Assembly: GCA_002205965.3 (NCBI GenBank)
Contig: NADL03000609.1
Coordinates: forward strand, 248,001-312,000
Origin: Kappaphycus alvarezii
Taxonomy: Eukaryota > Rhodophyta > Florideophyceae > Gigartinales > Solieriaceae
Direction of reading: 5' to 3'
DNA: 64,000 nt
Below the pieces are notes generated by a model, which did not search any database, had not been told where the DNA came from, and saw nothing but the letters and a program-made list of their open reading frames with translations. The number at the start of each line of letters is the position of its first letter. Position 1 is the first letter of the stretch. A program made the position numbers and the translations under genes. Of the stretch, positions 24,414 to 36,153 are shown one piece after another.

Positions 24414-26375
24414 ACGTCAAGTTGATTTACCGCGAGATTCAATGAAATAGGTATGTTTTGTTTCTGCACCCGCTTAAGGATTTATTCAAGGTCCTTTGCA
24501 AGTCGTCATAAATGTTTAAAATCTATCCACGAGGCGTTCTAGGACCTCTCCAAGCTTGATCTTTTCCTCTTTACCCTTCTTCAATTCGAGACAATGGCTT
24601 CATGCTTTTTAGCTTCTTGCTGATAATGCTTCCATCATATCCAACTGGTTCATCCTTTTGCGCTTTCGAGAGTTGCGTGGTGTGGATGCATCGGTCTGGC
24701 CATCTGTTTTATTTGAAGAAGAAATTATCTCAGGAGGGTTATGCCTGGCTTTACTGTGTTCCATTTCATGCAACTCCTGGAAAAACTCAGGTTTTCCGTA
24801 AAGTCCCTCATCAAATTCGTCGCGACCGGACGCTGAAGTCTTATTTATGTAACCAGATTATTCTTGCTTTATCCTGGTAAATTATTCTGCCAGGCTTTCG
24901 CGGTTATCTTGATACCTTTTCTTTCATTGAAAGATGGAAGGCTTCTTTAAATATTTCTTTAAGCGATTATGTCTGTTCTTTCCGATTCCCATAGCGCAAC
25001 TTTCTCATCTTCGAAAGAAGCACCGAAACCGCATCGTGGTCATAATTCGCATATTTCGCACGACTTGGGGCTGAAGCCGTAAGCTGCTTAGGTAATTTTC
25101 GACCAATTCCTGCGTTCTCCGCGAGCGTTTCGGCGATGTTTGACGGCTGCCGCCCATCTGCTCCTCTACTTTTGCGATTTACTTCAGCAGATCCTTGAGT
25201 TGGCATCGCTGGCTTCTTTTGTATCCCTAATTATGTTTGGTTTTTGGAAATTCGCTTTGTTGGAGATTCAAATATTGACTCTCCACGAAGAATGGCCATT
25301 GGTATCTCCAAATTCGGACGTGCACCATGCACTTTAGGGCTATTCTGAGCGTTAATTCCTTGAGTTCAAAGCACGATTTCTTGGGATACGCTTGACATTG
25401 GCTTGGATGTGCATGGTTCAACGTTGATTAGCCACACAGACCCTGCAAATCGGATGGTGTGTCCGATACGGATTGGGTACTTGAGGTGTTGGGCTCTTTT
25501 TCTGAAGTAGTCTGAGGTTTGAGCACATTGAGAATGTGGAATGTCATTGGAAACTTTGGTGATAGTTTATTTCTCCCTACCAGTCGATGAAAACGATGAG
25601 ATGTCGATGATTTAGGAAGGAAACCAGTCTCGTCGTTACATGTGAATGATTGTGGGCGATAGGCGTTGAAGAACTTGTAAGAGGCAGACGAGATTCAATC
25701 CTATTGTAGTCGCGTACTCTTAGCAATTATTGCTAGTTCTTCCCGCTCAATTGATCGGATGCTGTTTCGGTTTCCCGCGCTAGCTCAAGTATTTGATTTT
25801 TGCAAAAATTGTTGTACTTGTTGCATTTAGTTGCACACGACTGGACGATGTCCCCATCACGCGTATGCATGTCCAAAGGGCAAAACGCCCGCCACATATG
25901 TCCTCGGGTTAGGTTGTCCATGTCCAGGTGTACAAAGGCCCTGTACAAAGGCCCTGTACAAAGGCCCTTTTTACGAATTATAATACAGCACTGTGCTGAA
26001 CAGTATCTTAACGCATTGCTGTGATACCGTACAGTCTGTAGCAGAGGAAGGTACGGTAACCCTCTATTGTAACTACAACCGCTCAACCACCAATTGCTTT
26101 CTTTATTAGCTGGTAGCCTGTATGTATGATATCCGTTCTCATTTGTTGGGCCTCATCTACAGTACAGTAAAGACGTTTACCAGAGCAATAAAGAAGGCTA
26201 CGTAAACATATGTTTATCGAATAAACGACAATGGTTAACCTCTATCATTACCTCTTCAACCAAAGCTCCTTCTTACCCTTCTTTCAAATTTCAAATTTCA
26301 AATTTCAACCTTCACCAATCCTCCACCTAAACGAACTAAAGGCACTTTCATCATCCTTGCGCACCTTTCATCATA
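24414..26375. other. Unassigned; possible second Harbinger gene and transporter promoter
   Basis: A minus-strand frame at 24967-25206 (with SRAKYANYDHDAVSVLLSKM) could be a remnant of a Myb/SANT-like accessory protein of the adjacent Harbinger element; this is a guess. 25.72-26.37 kb is the upstream region of the amino-acid transporter and contains a 13-bp repeat and a TTTCAAA repeat near 26284-26307. Confidence 0.35.
25930..25968. repeat. 13-bp tandem repeat, three copies
   Basis: GTACAAAGGCCCT occurs three times head to tail with no differences, starting at 25930, 25943 and 25956. It lies about 400 bp upstream of the transporter start. Confidence 0.9.
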
Positions 26376-27907
26376 ATGGCTTCCAGACCAAAACACGAAC
26401 ACGCCACTGGAGTCCCATCTGCAACTCCAAAGCCGTATCATGAGTTTCGCATTTTAGTAATTTGTTGTCTTATTACTATCGCTACGATCATCGGAAGCGG
26501 AATCCTTGCACTTCCGGTATCTTTGTACAACGTCTCAATTAACGTCTTTATCGTAATCTTCACTCTGACACTTCTCTGCCAAATCGGCACTATTTGCATC
26601 TTCATTGAACTTATGCAACGCTCCCAAAACAAGCTCCGTTTGTCCTCCATCTCATACCAGTCTATCTCAAGCACTACCACCGAGGCAAATACTGCCTGCC
26701 CTAGAAGCGGATTTTCTTCCTCTCACAGTTCTCCCGGTGATTCTCTCATACACGGGTCCCGTACTCGAGTCTCGCTTTCCTCCATTGCTAACCATTACCT
26801 TAAATCAACCATACTACGTTCCGTCTTTTTATTTTTTCACGTTCCTCTCCTTCATCGCTCTCCTCGTCTCTTACGGTCTGGCAGCCCCCAGGCTCTCTGG
26901 CAATTTATTCGTGGCGGCACCTTTTCAGAACCTCCTATTTATCTCTACGTCATTTACTGGTCCATCGGCACTGTGGCGGTCCTCTTTTCCTGGACATTCT
27001 TCTCGGTGTTATTTAGCTCCTTTACCGTCGTCAAAGGCGCGCTTTTCATTTCCGTCGTCATCATAGTTGCAACGCTGCCTAAAGCTGTACGACCCTTTTC
27101 TCTGACATCTCTCTTTTCCGGCTTTTCCGGGCTCCGAAATTCTGCTAGCCCATTACTCATCGGTTTTGTAGCCCTCGGTGGCCTTCCCAACACTATGCCC
27201 GTCACTTACGCTTTACTGCCCTATAATCCAACAGCGTTGCAGATATCAAAGTATCGCTTCAGTGTCATCTTGGGTGTTGTCCTCAGCTTTTTCCTTAACA
27301 TCGGGTGGGTTCTGGCTGTTTTGCAGGTCGTACCACGTGAGGCCCGAGATGGAACACGAGTCTTGCCCTCTCTTTCCAAAAAGGGCAGATATCGACAGTG
27401 CCCCTTGTGTCAACTCTTGTTGGGAACCATGATGTGTCTGGCTCATTACTAGGTACAATTGAGGCCATTGTCGAGCTGTTCATTATCGTGTCCACTGCTG
27501 TCAGCTTTTTCGTCATATCTGCTGGTATGAAGAACTTTGTGGATGGTATGGTTGATGGTATGGTTGCAGATGACCAGTATCTATGGCTTCCACCAAAGTG
27601 GACAACGGGTATCGGCTACACGTTTAGTTTTGGGCTGGTGCTGATTATCATTGTCTCAAATCCACAAGGGTTTATTTCCTTCTTGACCCACTTCACGGCA
27701 ATGAGCTTTGTGTTTCAGAACGGTCTGTTTTTGTTTTGGATGTTGCACGTTAGTCGCAAGTCGAATGCTGCTTCCGACATCCCGCTGGCCATGAAACCAG
27801 GGGCAGTTGCAGCTTGGGCGTTTTACTGTGTTCCATTGTTAATACTGGCAGCGGCGATTGCGATTGTTGGACCATTCTTTGGCATCAATCTTGGAGGCGG
27901 TGAGTAG
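26376..27907 (+). CDS. Amino-acid transporter, AAAP type (paralogue 1)
   Basis: A multi-pass membrane protein starts MASRPKHEHATG. The first membrane segment, LITIATIIGSGILALPVSLY, carries the IGSGxLALP motif of the amino acid/auxin permease (AAAP, SLC32/36/38-like) group. Other hydrophobic segments include VNVFIVIF-type, IYLYVIYWSIGTVAVLF, SPLLIGFVALGGLPNTMPV, LGVVLSFFLNIGWVLAV, IVELFIIVSTAVSFFVISAG and MSFVFQNGLFLFWML, with a final segment and end GGGE at 27905-27907, about ten or eleven spans in all. The Ser-rich stretch after span 2 is probably a loop. Three frame changes are needed: two between 26820 and 26900 that cancel, and one near 27382 (AAAAAGGG). Comparison with the inverted paralogue at 58.3-59.8 kb confirms the frame. 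Likely at the plasma or vacuolar membrane; substrate unknown. Confidence 0.75.
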
Positions 27908-28380
27908 ATCGATCATTCCGGATCTGAGCTCCTCGCGCGTGGAGAATTGCTTTTGTTTCGTTTTACTTTCAACGGGTATGCGGGTGAGTGCACTGAATGG
28001 GCGAGAAGATTACCTTCGAAGGATGGCAGAGTCTTCGTTGATCCATGAGAACGGACAATATCTTCAGTCCTGAACGCGAACTGATTTGTGGATATTCCTG
28101 CAGGAACGGTACAGTATACCTTACAGCAAATGTAAAGTAGTCCCGTACAAGAGGCACAGTAGAGTAGGTACTGTGCCTCTTGTCTGGAACCGTAGGTACT
28201 GTACTAGCTAGTAGGATAGCTTTATCACTGATTTACGCTTGTGCAACCCATTGCAAAGTCACCACAAATCAGATTTGATCGGGTAAAATCTACGTGTTAC
28301 CACTCGCCAACCAAATCGCATAGTTAGGCTTCTGATATATCCGAGCCTTCACTCCTCTCGAAGGACATCCGCTGCGAGAT
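27908..28380. other. 3' flank of transporter with hairpin
   Basis: No gene is seen. It contains the inverted repeat at 28148-28182 and several ACAGTA/TACTGT words. Confidence 0.5.
28148..28182. repeat. Perfect 14-bp inverted repeat, 7-nt loop
   Basis: CAAGAGGCACAGTA at 28148-28161 is exactly complementary to TACTGTGCCTCTTG at 28169-28182. It could act as an RNA hairpin at the transporter 3' end, about 240 bp after the stop, or be the relic of a small element. Confidence 0.85.
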
Positions 28381-30010
28381 ACGATTACTGCAGCGTATCT
28401 CTCTATGACCTTGGATGTTGTCTCAGAACATGATCCGAACGAGTCGAAAGCTAGCGGCACAAATCCCATCCCTAGCCTCGATCGCCCCTGCAGTGCCTCG
28501 CCAGAATGGCTGCCACTTTCGCGGCTAGGTGCCTCTTCTTCCGTTTTTCTGCTACACTGGCGACGGTTCGCGCTTCCCGTGCTCCCACTGACATGCAGCT
28601 CACCTGGAATGGCGAGGATACGGTGATGTCGTACGCCACTGCGAGAGAGGGCGGGGTGTTCGTTGCGTCAGGCCTCGGGTGCACCAGAGTGTCCGCGGGT
28701 TGCGCGTTGAGCGCAAGGAGTAAGCACTTAACTTCGTATTGCACGAACAACTCCTATTGCCTTGAACAGCTACCGGCCTAGTATTTCACCAGTGCCGTGT
28801 GCTGTTTGGTCCATCTGTGCTCCTGTGGTGCTCCGCGCACCGCATGGAGTGTGTTATCACACGGGAACTCCCAAGTGATGGTGCAGCATCACTTTCCACA
28901 TCTCGTGGACGTTCGGTTGAACACGGACGATGCGCAGTGAGGAACGCTGACGCATGCGTCTCCAAGAATGTGTGACGGCGGATAATTTGCCGAGAATCAA
29001 CTTCCGAAATCCGAACGCGTTGCGGGGTTGGCCATCCGCCCCTTTCATCATCCATCCAGAAGGACTTTGCGCCGACTCACATCAGGATCGATAGAGAGTG
29101 TTGCGTGCATTATCGGGCTTGGCAACAAGGCGGGCTACTGTGAGTGTTTCGGGAAGACCGCCATATCTGTTCGCGAAGGACGGATAGAGCCGTCGGACAA
29201 ACTCTTGATGCTGTCTATCCGCTTCAGAATATCTATGAGCACTGTGTTGAGCCGCACTAGTCTCCTCAGGGCTTCGCAGCTGCTCGGCATCAATTATACT
29301 CGCAGCATTTGCTGCGGCTTTGAGCGCCGTCTCAGGTGGGAGGCTGCGACCGCCGTTGCAGAGAGGTAAGGATACCTGCAGCTGCACTGCACCGGTCATC
29401 GGGACATAATTGGAACGTGATTAGAGTTCCAGTTGCTCTCTGTCAAACCTCAGTGCAATGCCCGTGGTCACGCTCGGCGGGTTTAGATTCACCACGTAGA
29501 ATCGCTTCCTTATTGGTGTCCAACGGGAGCGGCAGATCTCTCGCTACAATGGCTCTCTCTTGAGACTGCGGTGCCGGGTGCTGTTTTCGCAGCCTTTCGG
29601 TAATTTGCAGGTCATGCACGTTAGCAATGGGTGACTGGTGTAGAATGCACTTTGCACGACCGTATTGCTCATCTGCAGTGCGGTGAGCTGCTCTGCAGAG
29701 CTTTCGGTTACCATAGTGCTGTTCTGCAGGGGCGACCCCTGAAAACACGCTACTCTCCTATATTATGTGCTTGAATTGCTTCCGTCCCTAATTCGCCCCA
29801 GTTGCCTGCTAAGGTCCTGCCGGTGCGTTAGCGCTGTCAGTCTACTTGCCTTGTCTGGTATTTCCAACCGGATTCCCATCTGTATTAAACGCCGCAAGAC
29901 TGCAGTGAGAAACCGGAATATCCGGGAAGGTATAGTGCACTGCGTCCGGTTTCGTACTTTAGCGGCGACGTGAAAGAGCAAAATGAGCTTATAAGGCTTT
30001 GCAATCAAAC
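28380..30010 (-). mobile_element. LINE-like retroelement fragment (copy B)
   Basis: On the minus strand the 3' domain ends PADTLVHPRPDATN, then AYDITVSSPFQVSC followed by REARTVASVAEKRKKRHLAA at 28750-28472. Upstream (28786-29060) lies the segment with HHHLGVPV, and 29082-29400 has SPEETSAAQHSAHRYSEADR and QEFVRRLYPSFANRYGGLPE. The last two blocks are also present in copy E at 45.9-46.1 kb, which shows both are the same family. The region up to about 30.0 kb is open in several minus frames and may be more of the same element. Broken by several frame changes. Confidence 0.6.
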
Positions 30011-30299
30011 CCTAGAATGCGGTCGAAGATGTCTGAAGGCCCAACAGGCAGTGCGATTATCATCTGGAGTACAATACCTGACCAACGATCAGTTTACAAG
30101 TAATTGGATCGTTTGCGTGTTGGCTTCATCACTGATGTATGAGAGAGAAAGAGAAAGGGAGACCTACATCTATTTATAGAGGCGCAGTGCTTCAAAGCCA
30201 CAAAGTATACAAAGTTTAAGCAGGGTGATGTAACCCTGAGTGTCGCAGGGTACGAAATACTACAGACGTAGCACACGTCAGCCAGATGCTGTAGCCAAG

Positions 30300-30640
30300 C
30301 TTCTGATACAGCGGAGTCTACTCTCCTCCCGTCGAGAATCCGCTGCGAGTCCGCTGCGAGACGCCACGGCTCCCATGTTTCTCAATGACCTCGGACGTTG
30401 TCTCATAAGGTGGTTCTAAGCAGTCAAAAGTAAAGACAAAATTCCATCCAAGTCTCGATTGTCCTGGTCCCAGGAGTGCCCTGCGAGGAATAGCTACCAC
30501 TCTCGTGGCCAGGTCCGTTTCTTTCCGCTGCCCTGCTACAATGGTATCGGCTCGCGCTTGCCGTACTCCCATTGACATAGAGTTCTCCTGGAATGGCGAC
30601 GATACGGTGCCGTAGTGCGCCAATGGGAGAAGAGGCGAAG
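30300..30640 (-). mobile_element. LINE-like 3'-end fragment (copy C)
   Basis: The minus-strand peptide TVSSPFQENSMSMGVRQARA followed by AGQRKETDLATRVVAIPRRA aligns with the extreme 3' block of copy B (TVSSPFQVSCMSVGAREART). It is a second, shorter copy in the same orientation. Confidence 0.6.
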
Positions 30641-30787
30641 TGTTTACCGTATTAGATCGCGAGGATTCGCTTGTTTACGTACCTGATAGTCGTCATACTA
30701 CCGTTCAGTCGTAGTACACGGTTCGTATTGAATGAATAGATATGATTTCCCCTCCCTGTATGTCATGTAAAACATAAAGGGTCACTC

Positions 30788-31168
30788 ATGTTGAGGGAAA
30801 CCCTCGACGTGACGCGGCATGCGAGAAAAGAGGACGGAGCAACAGAAGAAGAACTCTATGGCATTAGTATAACGACCGTTGTCGCTAAAACTCTGGACCG
30901 GATGCTTAGCTCACCTCTATCTGAAGCGTTGCAGAATCTGACCCTCTGCATGATTGAGCTTGGCACATTTAGAAACGCCATAGAAATTAAAAACGCCATA
31001 GAAATTAAATTTCTCATGATGTTTTGGATACGCTCTTCACGACAACATTTTTCATGGATTAAAAGCACCCTAAATTTCCCCCATCCTTACGACTACACTT
31101 TGCTAAAAGCGGACCAGGTGCTCCACGCATGCCACGTGGCAACTTTTCATAATAAGGTTATCATTTAA
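30788..31168 (+). mobile_element. Possible LINE reverse-transcriptase scrap
   Basis: A 126-codon frame contains EELYGISITTVVAKTLDRML, resembling the RT block (Y)RGITLxSVLAKxFExxL of non-LTR elements. An 18-bp duplication (ACGCCATAGAAATTA core, twice) lies at about 30973-31008. The rest is unrecognised. The call rests on one short block. Confidence 0.35.
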
Positions 31169-31207
31169 ATAATTCCTGTCCCCTCCATGGTTCTCGGTAA
31201 TGTTCGC

Positions 31208-31281
31208 GCCGGCTTAGCTCAGTTGGTTAGAGCGCGCCCTTCGTAAGGGTGAGGTCGCGAGTTCGAATCTCGCATTCGGCT
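31208..31281 (+). tRNA. tRNA-Thr(CGU): tRNA-Thr (anticodon CGU)
   Basis: A full cloverleaf can be drawn: acceptor GCCGGCT with ATTCGGC (one C-T mismatch and one G-U), D arm GCTC/GAGC, anticodon arm CGCCC-TTCGTAA-GGGTG with CGT at the anticodon, variable AGGTC, T arm GCGAG-TTCGAAT-CTCGC, discriminator T. The internal A box (TAGCTCAGTTGG) and B box (AGTTCGAATCTC) fit RNA polymerase III, and a T6 run six bases downstream is a normal terminator. No intron; CCA is not encoded, as in eukaryotes. It reads ACG codons. Confidence 0.9.
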
Positions 31282-31660
31282 GATGTATTTTTTGACTCTT
31301 TACCCCCCGATTTGAAGTAATAATTGGAATGGGCTTACGATGGGCGCTAATGATGAATGAATTAAACTTTACTTCAATGAGTATCTATCGTGTACACTGC
31401 AGGTCTGACTACATGGCCAAAACCGGTTGTTTCACATCAGGCACGTGCAGTACGGCTCGCGATAGAATCGCCATTGCAACAGAAGACCACAATGTGCAAC
31501 TTATGCGCTGATAACGACGTCTGCGGATCACTCCTGTGGTTGTGTTAAACTTCTCTGTGATGCGCGGGATGAATTCTTCTAGGAACAGAGTAGAGGCGAG
31601 GGATGGGGCAGACACCGAATCGAAAGCAAGGGGCTGAAATTTGAAGTTTGGTTCCTAAAG
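31282..31660. other. Non-coding, nothing recognised
   Basis: Short frames only; apart from the T run ending the tRNA I see no feature. Confidence 0.5.
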
Positions 31661-32481
31661 GGTATTGTGCGAGGAGGGCGGAATGCGGCGCACCAGTTAG
31701 CGCTCCAAGTCTTTGACTTTGTCTCGGTGGGCGATGTCGGCGGCGGCGCCGGCCGTCTGTGCGGCCCTTGCGCGTACGCCTTTTTGAAAGGAGAAACAGC
31801 GGTAAGGTCGCAGGCTATGGGGCAGACCTGTTGGCCAATGGGCAGGGGCGGGGGTTGAACGAGAATCTCCGCAGGGCGGATATTCGTTCCCGGGACAAGG
31901 AGAGGGTCCTGGTACTGGCAGTCCAGGCCTGCGGCGCGAGCAACGTGGTAGGCGAGAACGATGGGCTCATGCTCTCACTGGAAAAGGGCGTGTGCCAGTT
32001 TTGTATGAACCCTCCCTGCTGACTGTAAAGGTGCCTAATTCCTCGTGATACAGCAATCGGTGCCGCTGAGCTATGTTTCCGCACCACTGGTTTGGACACC
32101 CAGCTCGAGGTGCCTGACCTCATCCCTGGCTCCGAACTTCAGCCCGGAGACATCTTTGTACATCTTCCCGTTTCCCCCGCTGACCCCCGTGAGAAACCGA
32201 TTGCATGTGACGTTGCCATTACATCGCCGTTTACGTCGTCCGCCACCGCAAAAGCGACGCGAGTTGCCGGCTGCGCCGCTACCCAAGGATACCGCCGGAA
32301 GATCCAGAAGTTGGAACACGAGCTGCCCAGGCGAATGGTCCCCCGCTCTCTGAATTCTTCCTGCGATACGTGCGACTTTGGTTTCCAGTTTCAGTCCATC
32401 GCTTTTGACTCGCTAGGAGCCGCATGCTCTGATGCTGTTCGTTTCCTTGCACGTTTTATCCGCCGAGCTGCGAAGAAATAA
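31661..32481 (+). mobile_element. LINE-like retroelement 3' domain, best preserved C-terminal block (copy D)
   Basis: From 32092 an uninterrupted frame reads LEVPDLIPGSELQPGDIFVH, then REKPIACDVAITSPFTSSAT and GCAATQGYRRKIQKLEHELP, and ends FDSLGAACSDAVRFLARFIR RAAKK with a stop at 32479-32481. The order PGDIFV, D(V)xITSPF, a Gly/Ala Lys-rich helix, FxSIAFDSLGA is the PD-(D/E)XK-like terminal block of the repeat family. DNA back to about 31.66 kb carries degraded upstream parts, including a QFCMNPPC knuckle-like string. Confidence 0.6.
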
Positions 32482-33309
32482 TACGTGTCTCCCACCATCT
32501 TTCGTACCCGTATAAATTAACGCTTGAGTCGCATCATATGGTCATCGGCAGCGATGGCCATAATTTTGCGAGCTCTACTGCACGTGACCGATGTAGATAA
32601 CCCGATTAGATCTTAATCTTAAAAGGCGGTCAGACAGTTTACTGTACACTTGAAATGGCAGATGCGTAAATTATTTATTTATGTTGTCAGGGTAATCTTG
32701 CAAGGGGAAAAATTGGAGTGTTTTAATGATTGAAAAATAGGTTAGCCTATGTTCCAAAACGCATCAAATAATTGGTACAAGTGGTCGGCATGGGGAACCA
32801 AGAAAACGGAGCTAATCTGGGTCAAATTCGCTAGAAGGCCACCACGAAACCAGCCAGCAGGTGAATACTTTGGGAAAAGGGGGGTGTCTTTATTGAGATG
32901 TAGGGAATGGCTGGAACCCATTTGGAGTTGCAAATGTGCATGTCGCATTAAATACATGTACCGATGGTCGAAGCAATGTAGAAATCATTGCTGTCGAATG
33001 CTAGTGTCCAGAGGACAATTGCACCCATATGAGTCCATATTTCTAACGGCTAGATTTTATATAAAAAACTTACAGAATGACACCATTAGCTTTTCACCAT
33101 ATCTAAAGCACCCTTAGGTAGTCAACCGTGCAAAACTCCGGAGTTTACTCCTTAACAGTTCATTCGAACACACAACAAGTTTGTCAACATCGAAAATTTA
33201 ACCAAAAATGACGAATCCAAATGACCCCCGTCAACAGTCCGGAAACCTTGTCAACACTCGCGCAACCCTTGTCCTCAGCGGCTGATTGTAAGCGACTATT
33301 CGGTTCCCT
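32482..33309. other. Unassigned, 5' side of piggyBac element
   Basis: A 122-codon frame (32749-33117) has no recognisable motif. From 33119 onward the word GTCAAC recurs, continuing into the element; it may be subterminal repeat sequence. Confidence 0.4.
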
Positions 33310-35246
33310 TTGGAGAGTAAGCGCGTCAATGTAACCGTGGTCAACATCGAAGTTGACACATCTATCGGAAGACGTCAGACTTCGGTCACCACAGACTGGT
33401 CCATTCAGGACAGGAAAAAGCGCGTCAGCTTGAAACTCGTCAACATCAAGCCAGGAGAAGCATCTGAAGGTGACCTAGCAACTTCCAATGAAATGGAGAC
33501 AATGCTGCTGAGGTCGACCTACCGAATCGTCAACCTTCTGTTGAAGAACCTCGAGAAGAAGCAAGTGGGATGGCCGGAGTAGGAGGGGTATGCAAAGAAG
33601 TGCATGGAAAATTTTGGACCAATCAGGAGGTAGTATTACCGTTGAATGGATCAACGGCATGTCGGCCATGGAAGGTAATTGGTCCAGCAGGGAACACGTA
33701 TATACAAGATCATACCAGTATGAGACCCCGTATGATTTTTTCCTTTGCATGTTTCCCGTCGAACGCCTTTCTACAATTACCGAACTTACAAACCGAAACT
33801 CGCTAATGGTGGCACATGCGTAATCAGCTGGTGAAATTTAAGTTTTTTGGAATTCTCATATTGCTATGCAGATTCGAGTTTACAAGCAGAAGGTCACTTT
33901 GGAGTACACGTCTACATCCAAATACATTCCATTGGCGGCTTTTGGAAAAATAATTTCGAGGAACCGTTTCGAAGCACTGGTCTCATGTATTACATTCAGC
34001 CGCTACACTGAAACTGAAAGCACTGACAGAAGATGGTCTTTGGTCAGCGGATTCGTGGAGGCCATAAAACGGCATAGGAGGTCAAGTTTTTCGCCATCGG
34101 AGAGAATTTGCGTGGATGAAAGCATGTCGCGCTGGTACGGAATGGGGGGACTGGATGTCAGAAGGACTACCGCACTATGTCGCCATGGACCGTAAGCTGA
34201 AAACGGATGTGAGATCAAGACTGCATGCTGCGGTGTCAGTGGAATTGTATGAATTTGGAGATTGTTTTGTCAGCATCTGACAGCAGTAATCGGCGTTACG
34301 AGTCAAATTTCCCTCATGGTACTGCTATTGTTCTTCGCCTTACAGAGCCTTGGTTTCATTCAAATCGACTTGTCTGTGCAGACTCTGCATTTGCTTCTGT
34401 GGCCACAGCAAATGCGCTTTTCGAATATGGACTGAGGTTTACAGGTGTCGTCAAGAATGCGACAAGGCAGTTTCCTATGTCATTTTTGTCAGGGCTGGAA
34501 CTTTCAGGCGCGGAGATCATATCTGTATGGTAAGTCCAGGACGGAAAGCCACCCTTCTATGATGGCCGTTCTGTGGATGGATAGAGACAGAAGATACTTT
34601 GTCAGTACTTCCGGTACAACACTTCCGTCAGAGCCTATCAGAAGATCTCGTTGGAGATCTTCTGGTAATGAAACAGTGCTATGGAAATGGAAATTCCAGT
34701 TCCAGCGGTTGTCAGCACATATTATCAAACGTGCTCCCAGATTGACAGGCATAACAGATGCAGACAGGATGACCTTGGATTGGAGAAGAAATTCGAAGTC
34801 AATGATTGGTCACTGAGGGTTAATACATCTTTGCTTGCAATTTGCATCGTTGACTCATGGCTTCTATACAAGGGTTTGATGGGTGCAAGAAATTGCATGT
34901 CCAAAAAGATTTTTATGCAAAACTTGCAGAGCAACTCATTGACAATTCATTTGATGCTATTGGTCTCCGCAGATCTGACATTGACGTTCCAGAGGATTCT
35001 ATTCCCTCATTGGCCTGCGGTACTGGAATCCACCTGGTGCCCACAGTGAAAAGGCGCAAAGGAGCCAATGGGGCCCCAACGAAAGCGGCGTTTCAAAGCA
35101 GATGCAAAATTTAAATCTGACAAGAAGTCCAAATTTCTCTGCTCTGAGTGCCTGAAACTGAACAAAGAGGTTTGGATTGCCATTCAGATACAGGACGTAA
35201 CTGCTTTCAAAATCACTTACGCGATGTCCATTTCTGTCATAATTAG
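33310..35246 (+). mobile_element. piggyBac-like transposase with C-terminal zinc knuckle
   Basis: Blocks in order are YDFFLCMFPVERLSTITELT (N-terminal piggyBac region), LEYTSTSKYIPLAAFGKIIS with RNRFEALVSCITFSRY, RICVDESMSRWYGMGG (first catalytic Asp in VDESM), ADSAFASVATANALFEYGLR (second Asp in ADSAFAS), a third acidic region RHNRCRQDDLGLEKK, and a Cys-rich tail (SRCKI, FLCSECLKLNKEVWI, CHSDTGRNCFQNH, HFCHN) like the RING/PHD-type finger of piggyBac proteins, with TAG at 35244-35246. Separate open frames from 33310 to 35246 show about seven frame changes, most fitting one lost base (for example near 35172). Ends flanked by TTAA, expected of the family, were not established. Confidence 0.78.
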
Positions 35247-35539
35247 AAGATGCTTTATACTACTCTATAATGATGTTTACTTGTCTACGATTTTAGAAGA
35301 TGCTTTATACTACTCTATAATGATGTTTACTTGTCTACGATTTTAGAAGATGCTTTATACTACTCTATAATGATGTTTACTTGTCTACGATTTTAGAAGA
35401 TGCTTTATACTACTCTATAATGATGTTTACTTGTCTACGATTTTAGAAGATGCTTTATACTACTCTATAATGATGTTTACTTGTCTACGATTTTAGAAGA
35501 TGCTTTATACTACTCTATAATGATGTTTACTTGTCTACA
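35245..35539. repeat. 50-bp minisatellite, about six copies
   Basis: A 50-bp unit (AGAAGATGCTTTATACTACT at its start, TTGTCTACGATTTT at its end) repeats with starts at 35245, 35295, 35345, 35395, 35445 and 35495; the last copy is partial. Copies are identical over the bases I compared. The array begins exactly at the stop codon of the piggyBac transposase. Confidence 0.97.
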
Positions 35540-36153
35540 CTTACCTTTTATGTAGTCTGAATGAGTAAAAATGAAAAAAATTGAGTCGTTGACTATAGCC
35601 GCCTACATTTCTGATTCGCGTCGTTCGACTTGCGGAATTAGCATACGTACCTATGGCGTTATTCCCCTTTATATGAGTGATCAGTGAATTAACCCCTCTG
35701 CTCATGTTCAAGTGGGCGCGCTAAGGCAAACTGAGGTAGAGCTGTCGCAGAAACGTCGACCTTCCTGAAGGAAGTTTTTGCCCTCCTGTGGAGCGCAGCG
35801 AGTCGGACTCACGATTTCTTTGTTCATTCTTTACTTGAAGCCCATTAGGCCACAGCGGTTGTTGTGAATGAGGATGAAAATACTTCTTTTATAGTTAGGG
35901 GAAGTTAGTTTTCAGGGATTCAGCGTGCCAGTATATAATTTTAATTGAAAAAATCTAGGTAATTTCGAACAATCATTTGTACTCATATGAGTACATTTGC
36001 TTGTCCCTTGGACACTATCAGTGAATACTTTGCCGTAATGCAGAAAAGTGATGAATCTTGTTGGGTCAGAATTGAATGTGCGTTATAAGGGCTCTTTTGG
36101 GGATGCAGATGGCAGGCAGATGCAGTGTAGTGGCCGCTAGGGATGAGAATATA
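35540..36153. other. Non-coding, nothing recognised
   Basis: Mixed to AT-rich DNA between the minisatellite and the Tc1/mariner element. No gene or further repeat is supported. Confidence 0.5.

Noticed and set aside
32749-33117. 122-codon frame rich in Cys, Arg and Trp
   Set aside because: No recognisable domain and unusual composition; the opposite strand is also open.
35245-35539. Regular repeats resembling a CRISPR array
   Set aside because: The 50-bp units are contiguous with no unique spacers and the DNA is eukaryotic; it is a minisatellite.
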